This document shows positions 1 through 5,789 of a stretch of DNA of 10,376 nucleotides, piece after piece. A program made the position numbers and the translations under genes. The notes beneath the pieces are model-generated. The model had not been told where the DNA came from and made no database searches. It was given only the letters and a program-made list of their open reading frames with translations. Origin of the DNA: Candidatus Omnitrophota bacterium (GTDB taxonomy: Bacteria; Omnitrophota; Gorgyraeia; Gygaellales; Profunditerraquicolaceae); contig VGKM01000034.1 in assembly GCA_016867005.1 (NCBI GenBank), positions 1 to 10,376 of the forward strand, in the 5' to 3' direction. Position 1 is the first letter of the stretch; each line of letters begins with the position of its first letter.

Positions 1-1
1 T

Positions 2-211
2 GATGTGGCGGAATACCGCCTGAACCTGGTAGTGAATATAAGCCTCTGGGACAATAAGGAAAATAAACTGGTTTGGGAAGAGAACGGCTTCACCGGGATA
101 TTTTCTTATTTTACAACCGGCCAGTATGCCAAGTCGGAGAACGTGGTTATAAATGACGCCGTAGATGATTTAGCCCGCCGCATAGTTGAGCGTACCGTTG
201 AAGAATGGTAA
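2..211 (+). CDS. lptE: LPS-assembly lipoprotein LptE, C-terminal fragment (5' end outside window)
   Basis: LptE is the outer-membrane lipoprotein that plugs the LptD barrel in the final step of LPS delivery to the cell surface. Only the last 69 or so codons are present, and the frame is open to the window edge. The GTG at position 5 is an internal valine codon, not a start, so the signal peptide and lipobox cysteine are not visible. What can be seen is an alternating beta pattern (YRLNLVVNISLWD, then KLVWEENGFTG) followed by an amphipathic C-terminal helix ending DLARRIVERTVEEW. This is how LptE-family proteins usually finish. The stop codon overlaps the start of holA by 7 bp. The lptE-holA order is widespread in diderms (E. 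coli leuS-lptE-holA) and supports the call. The fragment is short, so the family call is good but not certain. Confidence 0.72.
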   Translation, partial: DVAEYRLNLVVNISLWDNKENKLVWEENGFTGIFSYFTTGQYAKSENVVINDAVDDLARRIVERTVEEW

Positions 212-867
212 TAAAATCAAGTCCGATATTCCTCGTAATCGGCCAGGATAATCCTTCCAAAGAAAAGCTGCTTACCGAAATCAAGGGAAACTTTCTCCCC
301 GCAAATTTAGAAACTTTTAACCTGGATGTCCTTTTCGGCCATGACCTGACTTTAAGGATGCTTCAGGAGAAACTTCTGGGGCTGCCGGTAAAATCAAAAA
401 AGAGGATACTGATCATTAAGCAGGCGCAATCCCTTAAAGAAGAAATCAAGAAATTCCTTCTGGGGTATGCAAAAAAACCTCACGACAGCTTGGTCCTTAT
501 TTTGGATTTAAATTCTTCGGGTTGGCGGGATACGTTTGTAAGCGGGATGTCTAAGTTTTCCCGGGTTTATAGGTTCCAGGAGCAAGTTTCCCAGGATGCC
601 TTTATGCTGTGGCGGCAAATAAATTCTAAAAAACCCGCAGCTGCTTTACGGATCCTCAAGGGGCTGCTTTCCACAGGGGAAAAACCGGAAAGGATCCTCG
701 GGGGATTAAGGTATTCTTGTTTAAGAGAGGCTCAAAACCGGCAGGAATTAAGGAAAAAACTAAAGGCCCTGATAGAGTGCGATTTAAATATCAAGACCGG
801 CAAGATCAAACCGGATTTTGCTTTAGAGAAATTAATTATCGGTTTATGCGGATTTATTGGCCCTTAG
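205..867 (+). CDS. holA: DNA polymerase III delta subunit (HolA), compact form
   Basis: Delta is the clamp-loader subunit that opens the beta sliding clamp. The protein has 220 residues, while typical HolA has about 330-345. Residues 1-123 look like the AAA-like domain I: FLVIGQDNPSKEKL at the start, a central KKRILIIKQAQSL strand-helix, and SLVLILDL. Residues 143-217 match the C-terminal collar domain: PAAALRILKGLLSTGEKPERILGGL, and then LIECDLNIKTGKIKPDFALEKLIIGLC, which resembles the usual LLEADLxLKTG..ALExLLLxLC ending. The stretch that normally lies between them (the lid, domain II, roughly 75-100 residues) is essentially absent. The ATG overlaps the lptE stop by 7 bp with only a weak GAAGA upstream, which suggests translational coupling. 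The last eight codons lie antisense to the end of rpsT. A divergent delta or delta-prime-like protein is the alternative. Confidence 0.75.
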   Translation: MVIKSSPIFLVIGQDNPSKEKLLTEIKGNFLPANLETFNLDVLFGHDLTLRMLQEKLLGLPVKSKKRILIIKQAQSLKEEIKKFLLGYAKKPHDSLVLILDLNSSGWRDTFVSGMSKFSRVYRFQEQVSQDAFMLWRQINSKKPAAALRILKGLLSTGEKPERILGGLRYSCLREAQNRQELRKKLKALIECDLNIKTGKIKPDFALEKLIIGLCGFIGP

Positions 868-1107
868 TGCTAAGCGTGATTTTTTTCGTTTAGCAGTATT
901 GGGGTGGATGATCTTTTTTTTCGCGGCCTTGTCCAGTTCAGAAAAAACCTTTTTTAGGAATTCTTTTGCTTCGCCTGCTTTTTTGGCGGCAACCAAGGCC
1001 TGGAATTTTTTCAAAGTTTTCTTCAGGCCTAGCTTTACCCTGATATTTCTAAGGTGCTTTTTTCTGTCGACACGGGTTTTTTTAATAGAAGTTCTGCGTC
1101 TTGGCAT
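844..1107 (-). CDS. rpsT: 30S ribosomal protein S20
   Basis: S20 is a primary 16S-rRNA-binding protein of the small subunit, built as a three-helix bundle. The 87-residue product has the family length and is very rich in Lys and Arg. The N-terminus MPRRRTSIKKTRVDRKKHLR continues with RNIRVKLGLKKTLKKF. The C-terminal signature AAKKKIIHPNTAKRKKSRLA is diagnostic. I chose the start at 1107 rather than the upstream ATG at 1179. It gives the normal S20 N-terminus, and on the minus strand an AAAGGA Shine-Dalgarno lies 9 bases before it; the longer form would add 24 atypical residues containing cysteines. The gene is transcribed against holA and murJ, and its last 24 bp overlap the holA 3' end tail to tail. 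No terminator hairpin is seen past its stop, which lies inside holA. Confidence 0.96.
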   Translation of the reverse strand: MPRRRTSIKKTRVDRKKHLRNIRVKLGLKKTLKKFQALVAAKKAGEAKEFLKKVFSELDKAAKKKIIHPNTAKRKKSRLALRANKSA

Positions 1108-1132
1108 TTTACAGTGTCCTTTTTGAAGGTTG

Positions 1133-1161
1133 ATTATACAGGTTAAACGCCCTTTATTTAC
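1133..1161 (-). promoter_or_regulatory. Candidate rpsT promoter
   Basis: On the minus strand a perfect TATAAT (plus-strand ATTATA, 1133-1138) lies about 25 bases before the rpsT start codon. At a 17-base spacing the -35 position reads GTAAAT, a poor match to TTGACA. Placement and the -10 hexamer are good and the -35 is weak, so this is tentative. Confidence 0.4.
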
Positions 1162-1189
1162 CGATAAGTTATAACACAATTATAAACTT

Positions 1190-2743
1190 ATGTCAACCCA
1201 CAAATCTATAGCAAAATCCGCTTCAATCATCGGCCTGGGGACTTTTGTTTCCCGGCTTCTGGGTTTTGCCCGTGATGTTGTTATCGCCCGCCTGTTCGGC
1301 GTCTATACATATGCCCAGGCCTTTGTCATTGCTTTCCGTATCCCTAATTTATTCCGCGATTTAGTCGGCGAAGGCGCAAGCAATGCGGCAATCGTTCCGG
1401 TATTCAGCGAATATTCGGTCAAAAGATCAAAAGAAGAATTTTGGGAACTCGCCAATGTGGTGTTAAACCTGCTTTTAGTCATTTTATCCGGCATAACCAT
1501 CTTAGGCATTATTTTTTCTCCAATTTTAGTACGCCTGATCGCCCCCGGGTTCATTTCCGATCCCTTCAAATTAGAAGCTACTATTCAACTCAACCGGATT
1601 ATTTTCCCCTATATCTTATTGATCGGCCTGGCAGCTTATTCTACCGCGCTCTTAAATTCGCTTAAACACTTCAGCGTGCCTGCTTTTGCCCCGGCTTTAT
1701 TGAATATTTCAATCATTGTCTGCGCGGTTATTTTTGGGGAAGGGATTACCGGCCTTGCCAGCGGCGTGTTGATCGGCGGGATTTTGCAGCTTGCCGTTCA
1801 GGTGCCGGTGTTGTATAAAAAGGGGTTTCGCTTAAATTTATTCAAGGGCTTTAAGCATCCGGCAGCAATTACAATTGGAAAGCTTATGGTGCCCCGTGTT
1901 GCCAGTTCCTGTATTTATCAGCTGAATAATTTTGTTGATTCTATTTTCGGGTCGCTTGCTTTTATTGTCGGGGAAGGCGGCGTTGCAGTGTTGTATTTTA
2001 GTTACCGCCTGGTGCAATTCCCCATCGGGATCTTCGGGAATTCTTTGTCGCAGGCAATCCTGCCGGCTTTTTCCGCACAGGCAGCAGAAGGCAATCATGA
2101 ACAATTGAAAAAGACCCTTTCCTTCGGCCTGAGGGCGATATTGTTTGTCATGCTTCCGGCATCAGCGGCATTTATGACGCTGGCAGCGCCTCTTATCAGG
2201 ACCATCTTTGAAGGAGGAAAATTTGACGCTTATTCAACCCGATTGACAGCAGAGGTTTTATTTTATTATTCCATAGGCCTGGCAGCTTACGCTTCAACAA
2301 AAATACTGCAATCGTGCTTTTTTGCGCTTAAAGATACGATTACCCCTGCCAAGATCTCCGCATTTAACCTGGTGATGAATATTGTTTTAATTTCCGCGCT
2401 GATATTTCCCCTAAAGATCGGCGGTATTGCTTTAGCAAATTCAATCTCAGGAATAGCTTCAGCAGCCCTGTTATACCGCCTTTTAAAAAAGCAGCTTAAG
2501 CTTTCAATCGGCAAAGAAATCAGTATATCGCTCATAAAAATATTGGCGGCAAGCTTTTGCATGGGGCTGGTCTGTTATTTTATAGACAAAAATGTCATTT
2601 CTGGAAGTGGCCTTGTTGCCAAAGCCCTGTATTTAACAACACTGTTTTTATCAGGCATAATTTCTTATCTTGTGTTTTGTTTTGTATTCGGCGTCCGCGA
2701 GCTCCACGAATTACGCGCTTGGCTATTTAAGAAAGCTCTTTAG
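1190..2743 (+). CDS. murJ: Lipid II flippase MurJ (MviN family)
   Basis: MurJ moves the lipid-linked peptidoglycan precursor lipid II across the inner membrane. The 517-residue protein has the expected length and about 14 hydrophobic segments spread along its whole length. The N-terminus carries the family signature SRLLGFARD (residues 21-29), then AFRIPNLFRDLVGEG (48-62). YRLVQFPIGIFG (272-283) matches the segment around E. coli Arg270. Arg22, Arg28, Arg56 and Arg273 align with the functionally important E. coli residues Arg18, Arg24, Arg52 and Arg270. The position of E. coli Asp39 is Gln43 here. The start is forced: an in-frame stop lies at 1172-1174 and no other start codon occurs between. 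No Shine-Dalgarno precedes it, so initiation may be leaderless or SD-independent. It is divergent from rpsT across an 82-bp spacer. The call is secure. Confidence 0.96.
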   Translation: MSTHKSIAKSASIIGLGTFVSRLLGFARDVVIARLFGVYTYAQAFVIAFRIPNLFRDLVGEGASNAAIVPVFSEYSVKRSKEEFWELANVVLNLLLVILSGITILGIIFSPILVRLIAPGFISDPFKLEATIQLNRIIFPYILLIGLAAYSTALLNSLKHFSVPAFAPALLNISIIVCAVIFGEGITGLASGVLIGGILQLAVQVPVLYKKGFRLNLFKGFKHPAAITIGKLMVPRVASSCIYQLNNFVDSIFGSLAFIVGEGGVAVLYFSYRLVQFPIGIFGNSLSQAILPAFSAQAAEGNHEQLKKTLSFGLRAILFVMLPASAAFMTLAAPLIRTIFEGGKFDAYSTRLTAEVLFYYSIGLAAYASTKILQSCFFALKDTITPAKISAFNLVMNIVLISALIFPLKIGGIALANSISGIASAALLYRLLKKQLKLSIGKEISISLIKILAASFCMGLVCYFIDKNVISGSGLVAKALYLTTLFLSGIISYLVFCFVFGVRELHELRAWLFKKAL

Positions 2744-2783
2744 CGTTTTTTGCGGCTGGTTTGTCTTGATTCCTCGCAGGGCC

Positions 2784-2814
2784 GCGCGATTTTCCCCGGC
2801 GTGGAAAATCGCGC
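2784..2814. repeat. Perfect 12-bp inverted repeat (hairpin)
   Basis: GCGCGATTTTCC (2784-2795) and GGAAAATCGCGC (2803-2814) are exact reverse complements around a 7-base centre, CCGGCGT. The element starts 41 bp after the murJ stop. It could form a stable hairpin in RNA or DNA. It lacks the U-tract of a Rho-independent terminator, being followed by TCGGCT. A processing or mRNA-stability stem, or a REP-like element, are the alternatives. Confidence 0.8.
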
Positions 2815-2978
2815 TCGGCTACTCGGCCTCGCTCTCACTACTATCTTTTAGCGGGTGAACCTTGCCCGCTCGGCCTGCGTTACGCCCTGCTCGGAACCAA
2901 TCCAACCCACCCGCAAAAATGACAATTCAGCTAAGGAGAAGTGGGTGAGAGGTGCTCCGCAATTTAGTTTTTTGAGTG

Positions 2979-3096
2979 ATCTGTCGTGTTTTCGAGCGAA
3001 TGGAGATTTTAGGCAAAGCAGCTCGAGTATTTTTGGGAATTCCGATGCCCCGCGAATGCGGGACAAAATCGACCTGAGCGAGAAAATACGACAGAT
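2979..3096. repeat. 118-bp segment with 15-bp terminal inverted repeats
   Basis: ATCTGTCGTGTTTTC (2979-2993) and the reverse complement of 3082-3096 (ATCTGTCGTATTTTC) match at 14 of 15 positions. Outside the arms the similarity continues weakly (TGA just outside each arm, with a one-base offset on one side). Inside lie TCGAGC (2992-2997) with GCTCGA (3021-3026) and a CCCGC/GCGGG hairpin (3049-3062). No target-site duplication is evident and no transposase is present. The shape is that of a small non-autonomous mobile element or a structured intergenic repeat. Confidence 0.6.
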
Positions 3097-3110
3097 TCAT
3101 TAAGGAAATA

Positions 3111-4352
3111 ATGTACAAGCTAAAAAACAAACTTAAGAATTTGCCTGAAACTCCCGGCGTATATCTATTTAAGGATGCGGCGGGAAAGATTATTTATATC
3201 GGCAAGGCAAAGGCGCTTAAGAAGCGCGTTGCCAGTTATTTCGGCAGGCCGCAGAATGAAAAGAACCAGGCGATGGTCGCAAAAATCGATGGCCTTGATT
3301 ACATTACGACTTCCACCGAATCGCAGGCGCAGATCTTAGAAGCGGCATTGGTGAGCGAAAAGCAGCCCAGGTATAATATCGATTTAAAGGATGATAAATC
3401 ATTCCCGCTTATAAGGATTACCAACGAAGATTTTCCGGTTGTCTCCGTAGCAAGAAGAAAAAAGCCGAAAGAGAAGATCGATGCGCTTTATTTCGGGCCG
3501 TATACAAAGGCGCAATTATTGCGCGATGCCGTTAAAATGCTGCGCAGGATTTTTGGCTTCCGCACCTGCAAGAAAATGCCTGCCAAGGCCTGCTTATACT
3601 ACCGGCTTAAGCTTTGCCATGCCCCTTGTGAAAATAAGATCAGCCGCCAGGGCTATGCCCAGGTCATCAGGAATATTATTATGTTCCTTGCGGGAAATTA
3701 TGAAGGGTTGATTGATGAGTTGAGTTCAAAAATGTTAGCCGCCTCAAAAGCAAAGAAATTTGAGGAAGCAGCGAAACTGCGCGACCAGATAAATGCCTTG
3801 TCTGCGATGCGTAAGGCCGGTTCCTATGCATCCGGGTTTGACGAATTGGAAGACCTAAAGAACTTGCTTAAATTGAAAAAACTCCCTACCCGCATCGAGG
3901 CCTTTGACATCTCGAATATTTCCGGCAAAGAGGCATGCGGCTCTATGGTGAGTTTTTACAATGCTTTGCCCGATAAGAACAATTACCGCAGGTTCAAGAT
4001 CAGGACCGTAAGTTCCGTCGATGATTATGGGATGCTGGCGGAAGTGGTAATGAGAAGATACAAACGGTTAAAAGAAGAAAACCTTGCCCTTCCCGACCTT
4101 GTCCTGATTGACGGAGGCAGGGGGCATCTTCTGACTGCAGAAAGAGAGATCAATAAGCTCGGGATCGACCTTGAAATAGCAAGCATCGCAAAAGATAAAG
4201 AGAACATATATATTCAAAAACGGGCTTTGCCATTCAGGTTAAAAAATGATACTCCTGCTTTGAATTTGATCAGGCGGGTAAGGGATGAGGCGCACAGGTT
4301 CGCGGTGGCGTATCATCATGTGTTGAGAAGAAAGAAGGTGTTTGGAAAATGA
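3111..4352 (+). CDS. uvrC: UvrC-type excinuclease subunit, compact form without HhH domain
   Basis: UvrC makes both incisions flanking a lesion during UvrABC nucleotide excision repair. The protein has 413 residues, against about 590-620 in classical UvrC. Residues 13-95 are the GIY-YIG nuclease (GVYLF, IIYIGKAKALKKRV, then PRYNIDLKDDKSFP). Cys153, Cys161, Cys169 and Cys173 (RTC, ACLYY, LCHAPC) match the four cysteines that bind the UvrC [4Fe-4S] cluster. The UVR motif at about 203-233 (KAKKFEEAAKLRDQINAL) should contact UvrB. The RNase H-like nuclease follows directly, with EAFDISN (Asp266), DDY (304-306), LIDGG (Asp334) and RDEAHRF (His395), so both nuclease centres look intact. The linker after UVR is much shortened and the C-terminal tandem HhH DNA-binding region is missing. 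The natural stop shows no sign of a frameshift. An AAGGA four bases before ATG supports the start. Confidence 0.9.
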   Translation: MYKLKNKLKNLPETPGVYLFKDAAGKIIYIGKAKALKKRVASYFGRPQNEKNQAMVAKIDGLDYITTSTESQAQILEAALVSEKQPRYNIDLKDDKSFPLIRITNEDFPVVSVARRKKPKEKIDALYFGPYTKAQLLRDAVKMLRRIFGFRTCKKMPAKACLYYRLKLCHAPCENKISRQGYAQVIRNIIMFLAGNYEGLIDELSSKMLAASKAKKFEEAAKLRDQINALSAMRKAGSYASGFDELEDLKNLLKLKKLPTRIEAFDISNISGKEACGSMVSFYNALPDKNNYRRFKIRTVSSVDDYGMLAEVVMRRYKRLKEENLALPDLVLIDGGRGHLLTAEREINKLGIDLEIASIAKDKENIYIQKRALPFRLKNDTPALNLIRRVRDEAHRFAVAYHHVLRRKKVFGK

Positions 4353-4636
4353 TCCGTAACCCGCAGGCAAAGAATTTTACGAAAAGGGTCTATAAAGCAG
4401 TTTTGTCTATCCCCCTGGGCGAAGTCAGGACTTACAAATGGGTGGCAGCTAAAGCCGGAAACCCCAAAGCAAGCCGCGCAGTAGGCCAGGTCCTTAAGAA
4501 AAATCCCTTTCTTTTGATCATTCCCTGCCACCGGGTAATTAATTCCAGCGGCAGAATAGGCGGCTATGCATTGGGTAAAAAACGCAAAAGATCACTCTTA
4601 GATTTAGAAAGACAGATCAAAAGATTAATGTTATAA
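4349..4636 (+). CDS. Minimal O6-alkylguanine-DNA alkyltransferase (AGT/MGMT domain only)
   Basis: This family moves an alkyl group from O6-alkylguanine in DNA onto its own cysteine. The 95-residue protein is only the C-terminal winged-helix catalytic domain; Ogt, Ada-C and human MGMT add an N-terminal domain and run about 160-210 residues. The active-site motif is intact: IIPCHRVI with acceptor Cys60. Upstream are the DNA-binding helix with Tyr29 (VRTYKWVA) and the presumed arginine finger Arg43 (ASRAVGQVLKKNPF). GRIGGYALG and KRSLLDLE complete the fold. Because the cysteine is kept, it is not a classical alkyltransferase-like (ATL) protein, in which tryptophan replaces it. It overlaps the uvrC stop by four bases (ATGA) and so is probably translationally coupled to uvrC. 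Ogt-like is the nearest name, but the single-domain form makes the symbol uncertain. Confidence 0.9.
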   Translation: MIRNPQAKNFTKRVYKAVLSIPLGEVRTYKWVAAKAGNPKASRAVGQVLKKNPFLLIIPCHRVINSSGRIGGYALGKKRKRSLLDLERQIKRLML

Positions 4637-4637
4637 T
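4609..4637 (+). promoter_or_regulatory. Candidate promoter for the pilT-like gene and downstream genes
   Basis: AAGACA (4609-4614), 17 bases, then a perfect TATAAT (4632-4637) at the end of the alkyltransferase gene. This would start transcription near 4644, giving a leader of about 48 bases before the ATG at 4692. The -35 matches four of six consensus positions. The site overlaps coding sequence and is unproven. Confidence 0.4.
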
Positions 4638-4691
4638 AACCGGTCAGGGACATAAAGTATGCCGTATTAATTATTCCGGAGGATAATATTT

Positions 4692-5765
4692 ATGAAGATA
4701 AAAGAACTGATTCAGGAAATGCTTAGGGTTAATGCCTCGGATTTATTCTATCGCGCAGGCGGGACACCGCATCTTAGGATAGACGGCAAGGTCATAGAGG
4801 TGAGCAAGGAGGTCTTAACGCTGGACGATGTCTTCAATGCGATAGACGAGCTGACTGTCGCCCGCCAGAAAGAAGTTTTTAAGAATACCTCTGATGTTGA
4901 TTTCGCCGTTTATTTGGAAGGTTTTAAACACAGGTTCCGCGTAAGTATTTTTATGCAGAGAAATTCGCCTTCCATTATTATGCGTAACGTGCGTACGGCC
5001 ACTCAGACCTTTGAAGAGCTTAACCTTCCGGTAAAGGTCCTGCAGAACTTGTCCATGGAGACGAGGGGGCTGGTATTGTTAACAGGCAGTATGGGCAGCG
5101 GCAAATCAACGGCAATCGCCGCAATGATAGAGTATATCAATCTTAATGCCAAAAAGCATGTTTTAACTATTGAGGAACCTATTGAATTTACCTTCCAGGA
5201 TAAAGATTCAATTATCAACCAGAGAGAATTGGGGTTGGATGTTGCTTCATATCCGGTTGCCCTGCGTGCTTTCACGCTGCAGAGCCCAGATGTAATATTC
5301 ATCGGCAACATCCGCGACCGGGAAACTATGCAGGCAGCCCTTACCGCTGCCGAGACCGGGGTATTGGTCCTGAGCACTCTTCATACCATAAACGCAACCC
5401 AGAGCGTGGAACGCATCATTAATTTTTTCCCGCCGCATCAGCATGAGCAGGTGCGCGCGCAATTAGCGTCTTTATTAAAAGGCGTAATATCCCTGCGCCT
5501 GGTGCCGTTTAAAGACAAGCCCGGCAGGATCCCCGCTTATGAAATAATGCTCCTGACCCCGACCATGAGCCGCCTGATAAGGGAAGGAAAGGTCTGGGAA
5601 ATGCCCCAGTTCCTTGAAGACGGCAATGTCTTTGATATGCAGACATTTAACCAGTCGCTGGTGAGGATGGTTCAAAAGGGGCTGATCAGCGAAGAAGTTG
5701 CTTTTGAGTTTGCCGATAACCGGGAAGAATTTGCACTGGCTTTAAGAGGGATAAAGAAGGGCTAA
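4692..5765 (+). CDS. PilT/PilU-family type IV pilus ATPase with altered Walker B
   Basis: PilT-family hexameric ATPases power retraction of type IV pili or twitching motility at the inner membrane. The 357-residue length and domain order fit: an N-terminal PAS-like domain (about 1-100), then the RecA-like ATPase. Walker A is GSMGSGKST (132-140), the Asp box EEPIEF (161-166), Walker B VIFIGNIRD (201-209) and the His box STLHT (228-232). The PilT C-terminal signature appears as SRLIREGK (293-300). Several catalytic positions differ from the usual family pattern. Walker B normally reads GEMRD or GEIRD with a catalytic glutamate; here Asn206 takes its place. The preceding LRxDPD reads TLQSPD, losing an Arg and an Asp. 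Walker A has Met where Pro or Thr is common. A strong GGAGG lies nine bases before ATG. No pilin, pilB or pilC is nearby. It may be a PilU-like accessory or regulatory paralogue. Confidence 0.85.
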   Translation: MKIKELIQEMLRVNASDLFYRAGGTPHLRIDGKVIEVSKEVLTLDDVFNAIDELTVARQKEVFKNTSDVDFAVYLEGFKHRFRVSIFMQRNSPSIIMRNVRTATQTFEELNLPVKVLQNLSMETRGLVLLTGSMGSGKSTAIAAMIEYINLNAKKHVLTIEEPIEFTFQDKDSIINQRELGLDVASYPVALRAFTLQSPDVIFIGNIRDRETMQAALTAAETGVLVLSTLHTINATQSVERIINFFPPHQHEQVRAQLASLLKGVISLRLVPFKDKPGRIPAYEIMLLTPTMSRLIREGKVWEMPQFLEDGNVFDMQTFNQSLVRMVQKGLISEEVAFEFADNREEFALALRGIKKG

Positions 5766-5789
5766 TCTAAATATTCGGAGGCAGTTCAA

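Larger units (their letters stand above)
2744..3110. other. Gene-free structured spacer between murJ and uvrC
   Basis: These 367 bp contain no credible gene. Short open frames exist on both strands, but they lack ribosome binding sites and recognisable protein character. The region is instead full of inverted repeats: a perfect 12-bp hairpin near the murJ end, a 7-bp pair GCGGGTG/CACCCGC (2851-2857 with 2908-2914), a CCCGC/GCGGG hairpin (3049-3062) and a long inverted pair at 2979-3096. GCTCGG recurs at 2813, 2868 and 2889. No T-run follows any stem, so none is a convincing intrinsic terminator. The right edge of the region runs directly into the uvrC ribosome binding site (AAGGA, 3102-3106). 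It looks like a dispersed non-coding repeat or remnant of one; that is an inference. Confidence 0.6.

Noticed and set aside
857..1126. Plus-strand 89-residue membrane-like protein
   Set aside because: It is the exact antisense shadow of rpsT; its Phe/Leu richness comes from the Lys/Arg codons of S20.
1108..1179. N-terminal extension of S20 to the ATG at 1179
   Set aside because: The 24 extra residues are unlike any S20 N-terminus and would run through the candidate promoter; the start at 1107 has a good ribosome binding site.
2784..2814. Rho-independent terminator for murJ
   Set aside because: The stem is perfect, but no T-run follows on either strand.
2851..2914. A tRNA gene (7-bp closing stem, tRNA-like size)
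   Set aside because: No T-loop consensus GGTTCGA-type arm, no recognisable D-arm or anticodon stem, and the 64-base length is too short for a normal tRNA.
2848..3130. Small proteins on either strand of the murJ-uvrC spacer
   Set aside because: The frames overlap one another, lack ribosome binding sites, show no protein-family character and coincide with inverted repeats; they are by-products of a structured repeat.
4349..4636. Alkyltransferase-like (ATL) protein with no transferase activity
   Set aside because: ATL proteins replace the acceptor cysteine, usually with Trp. Here PCHR retains Cys60.
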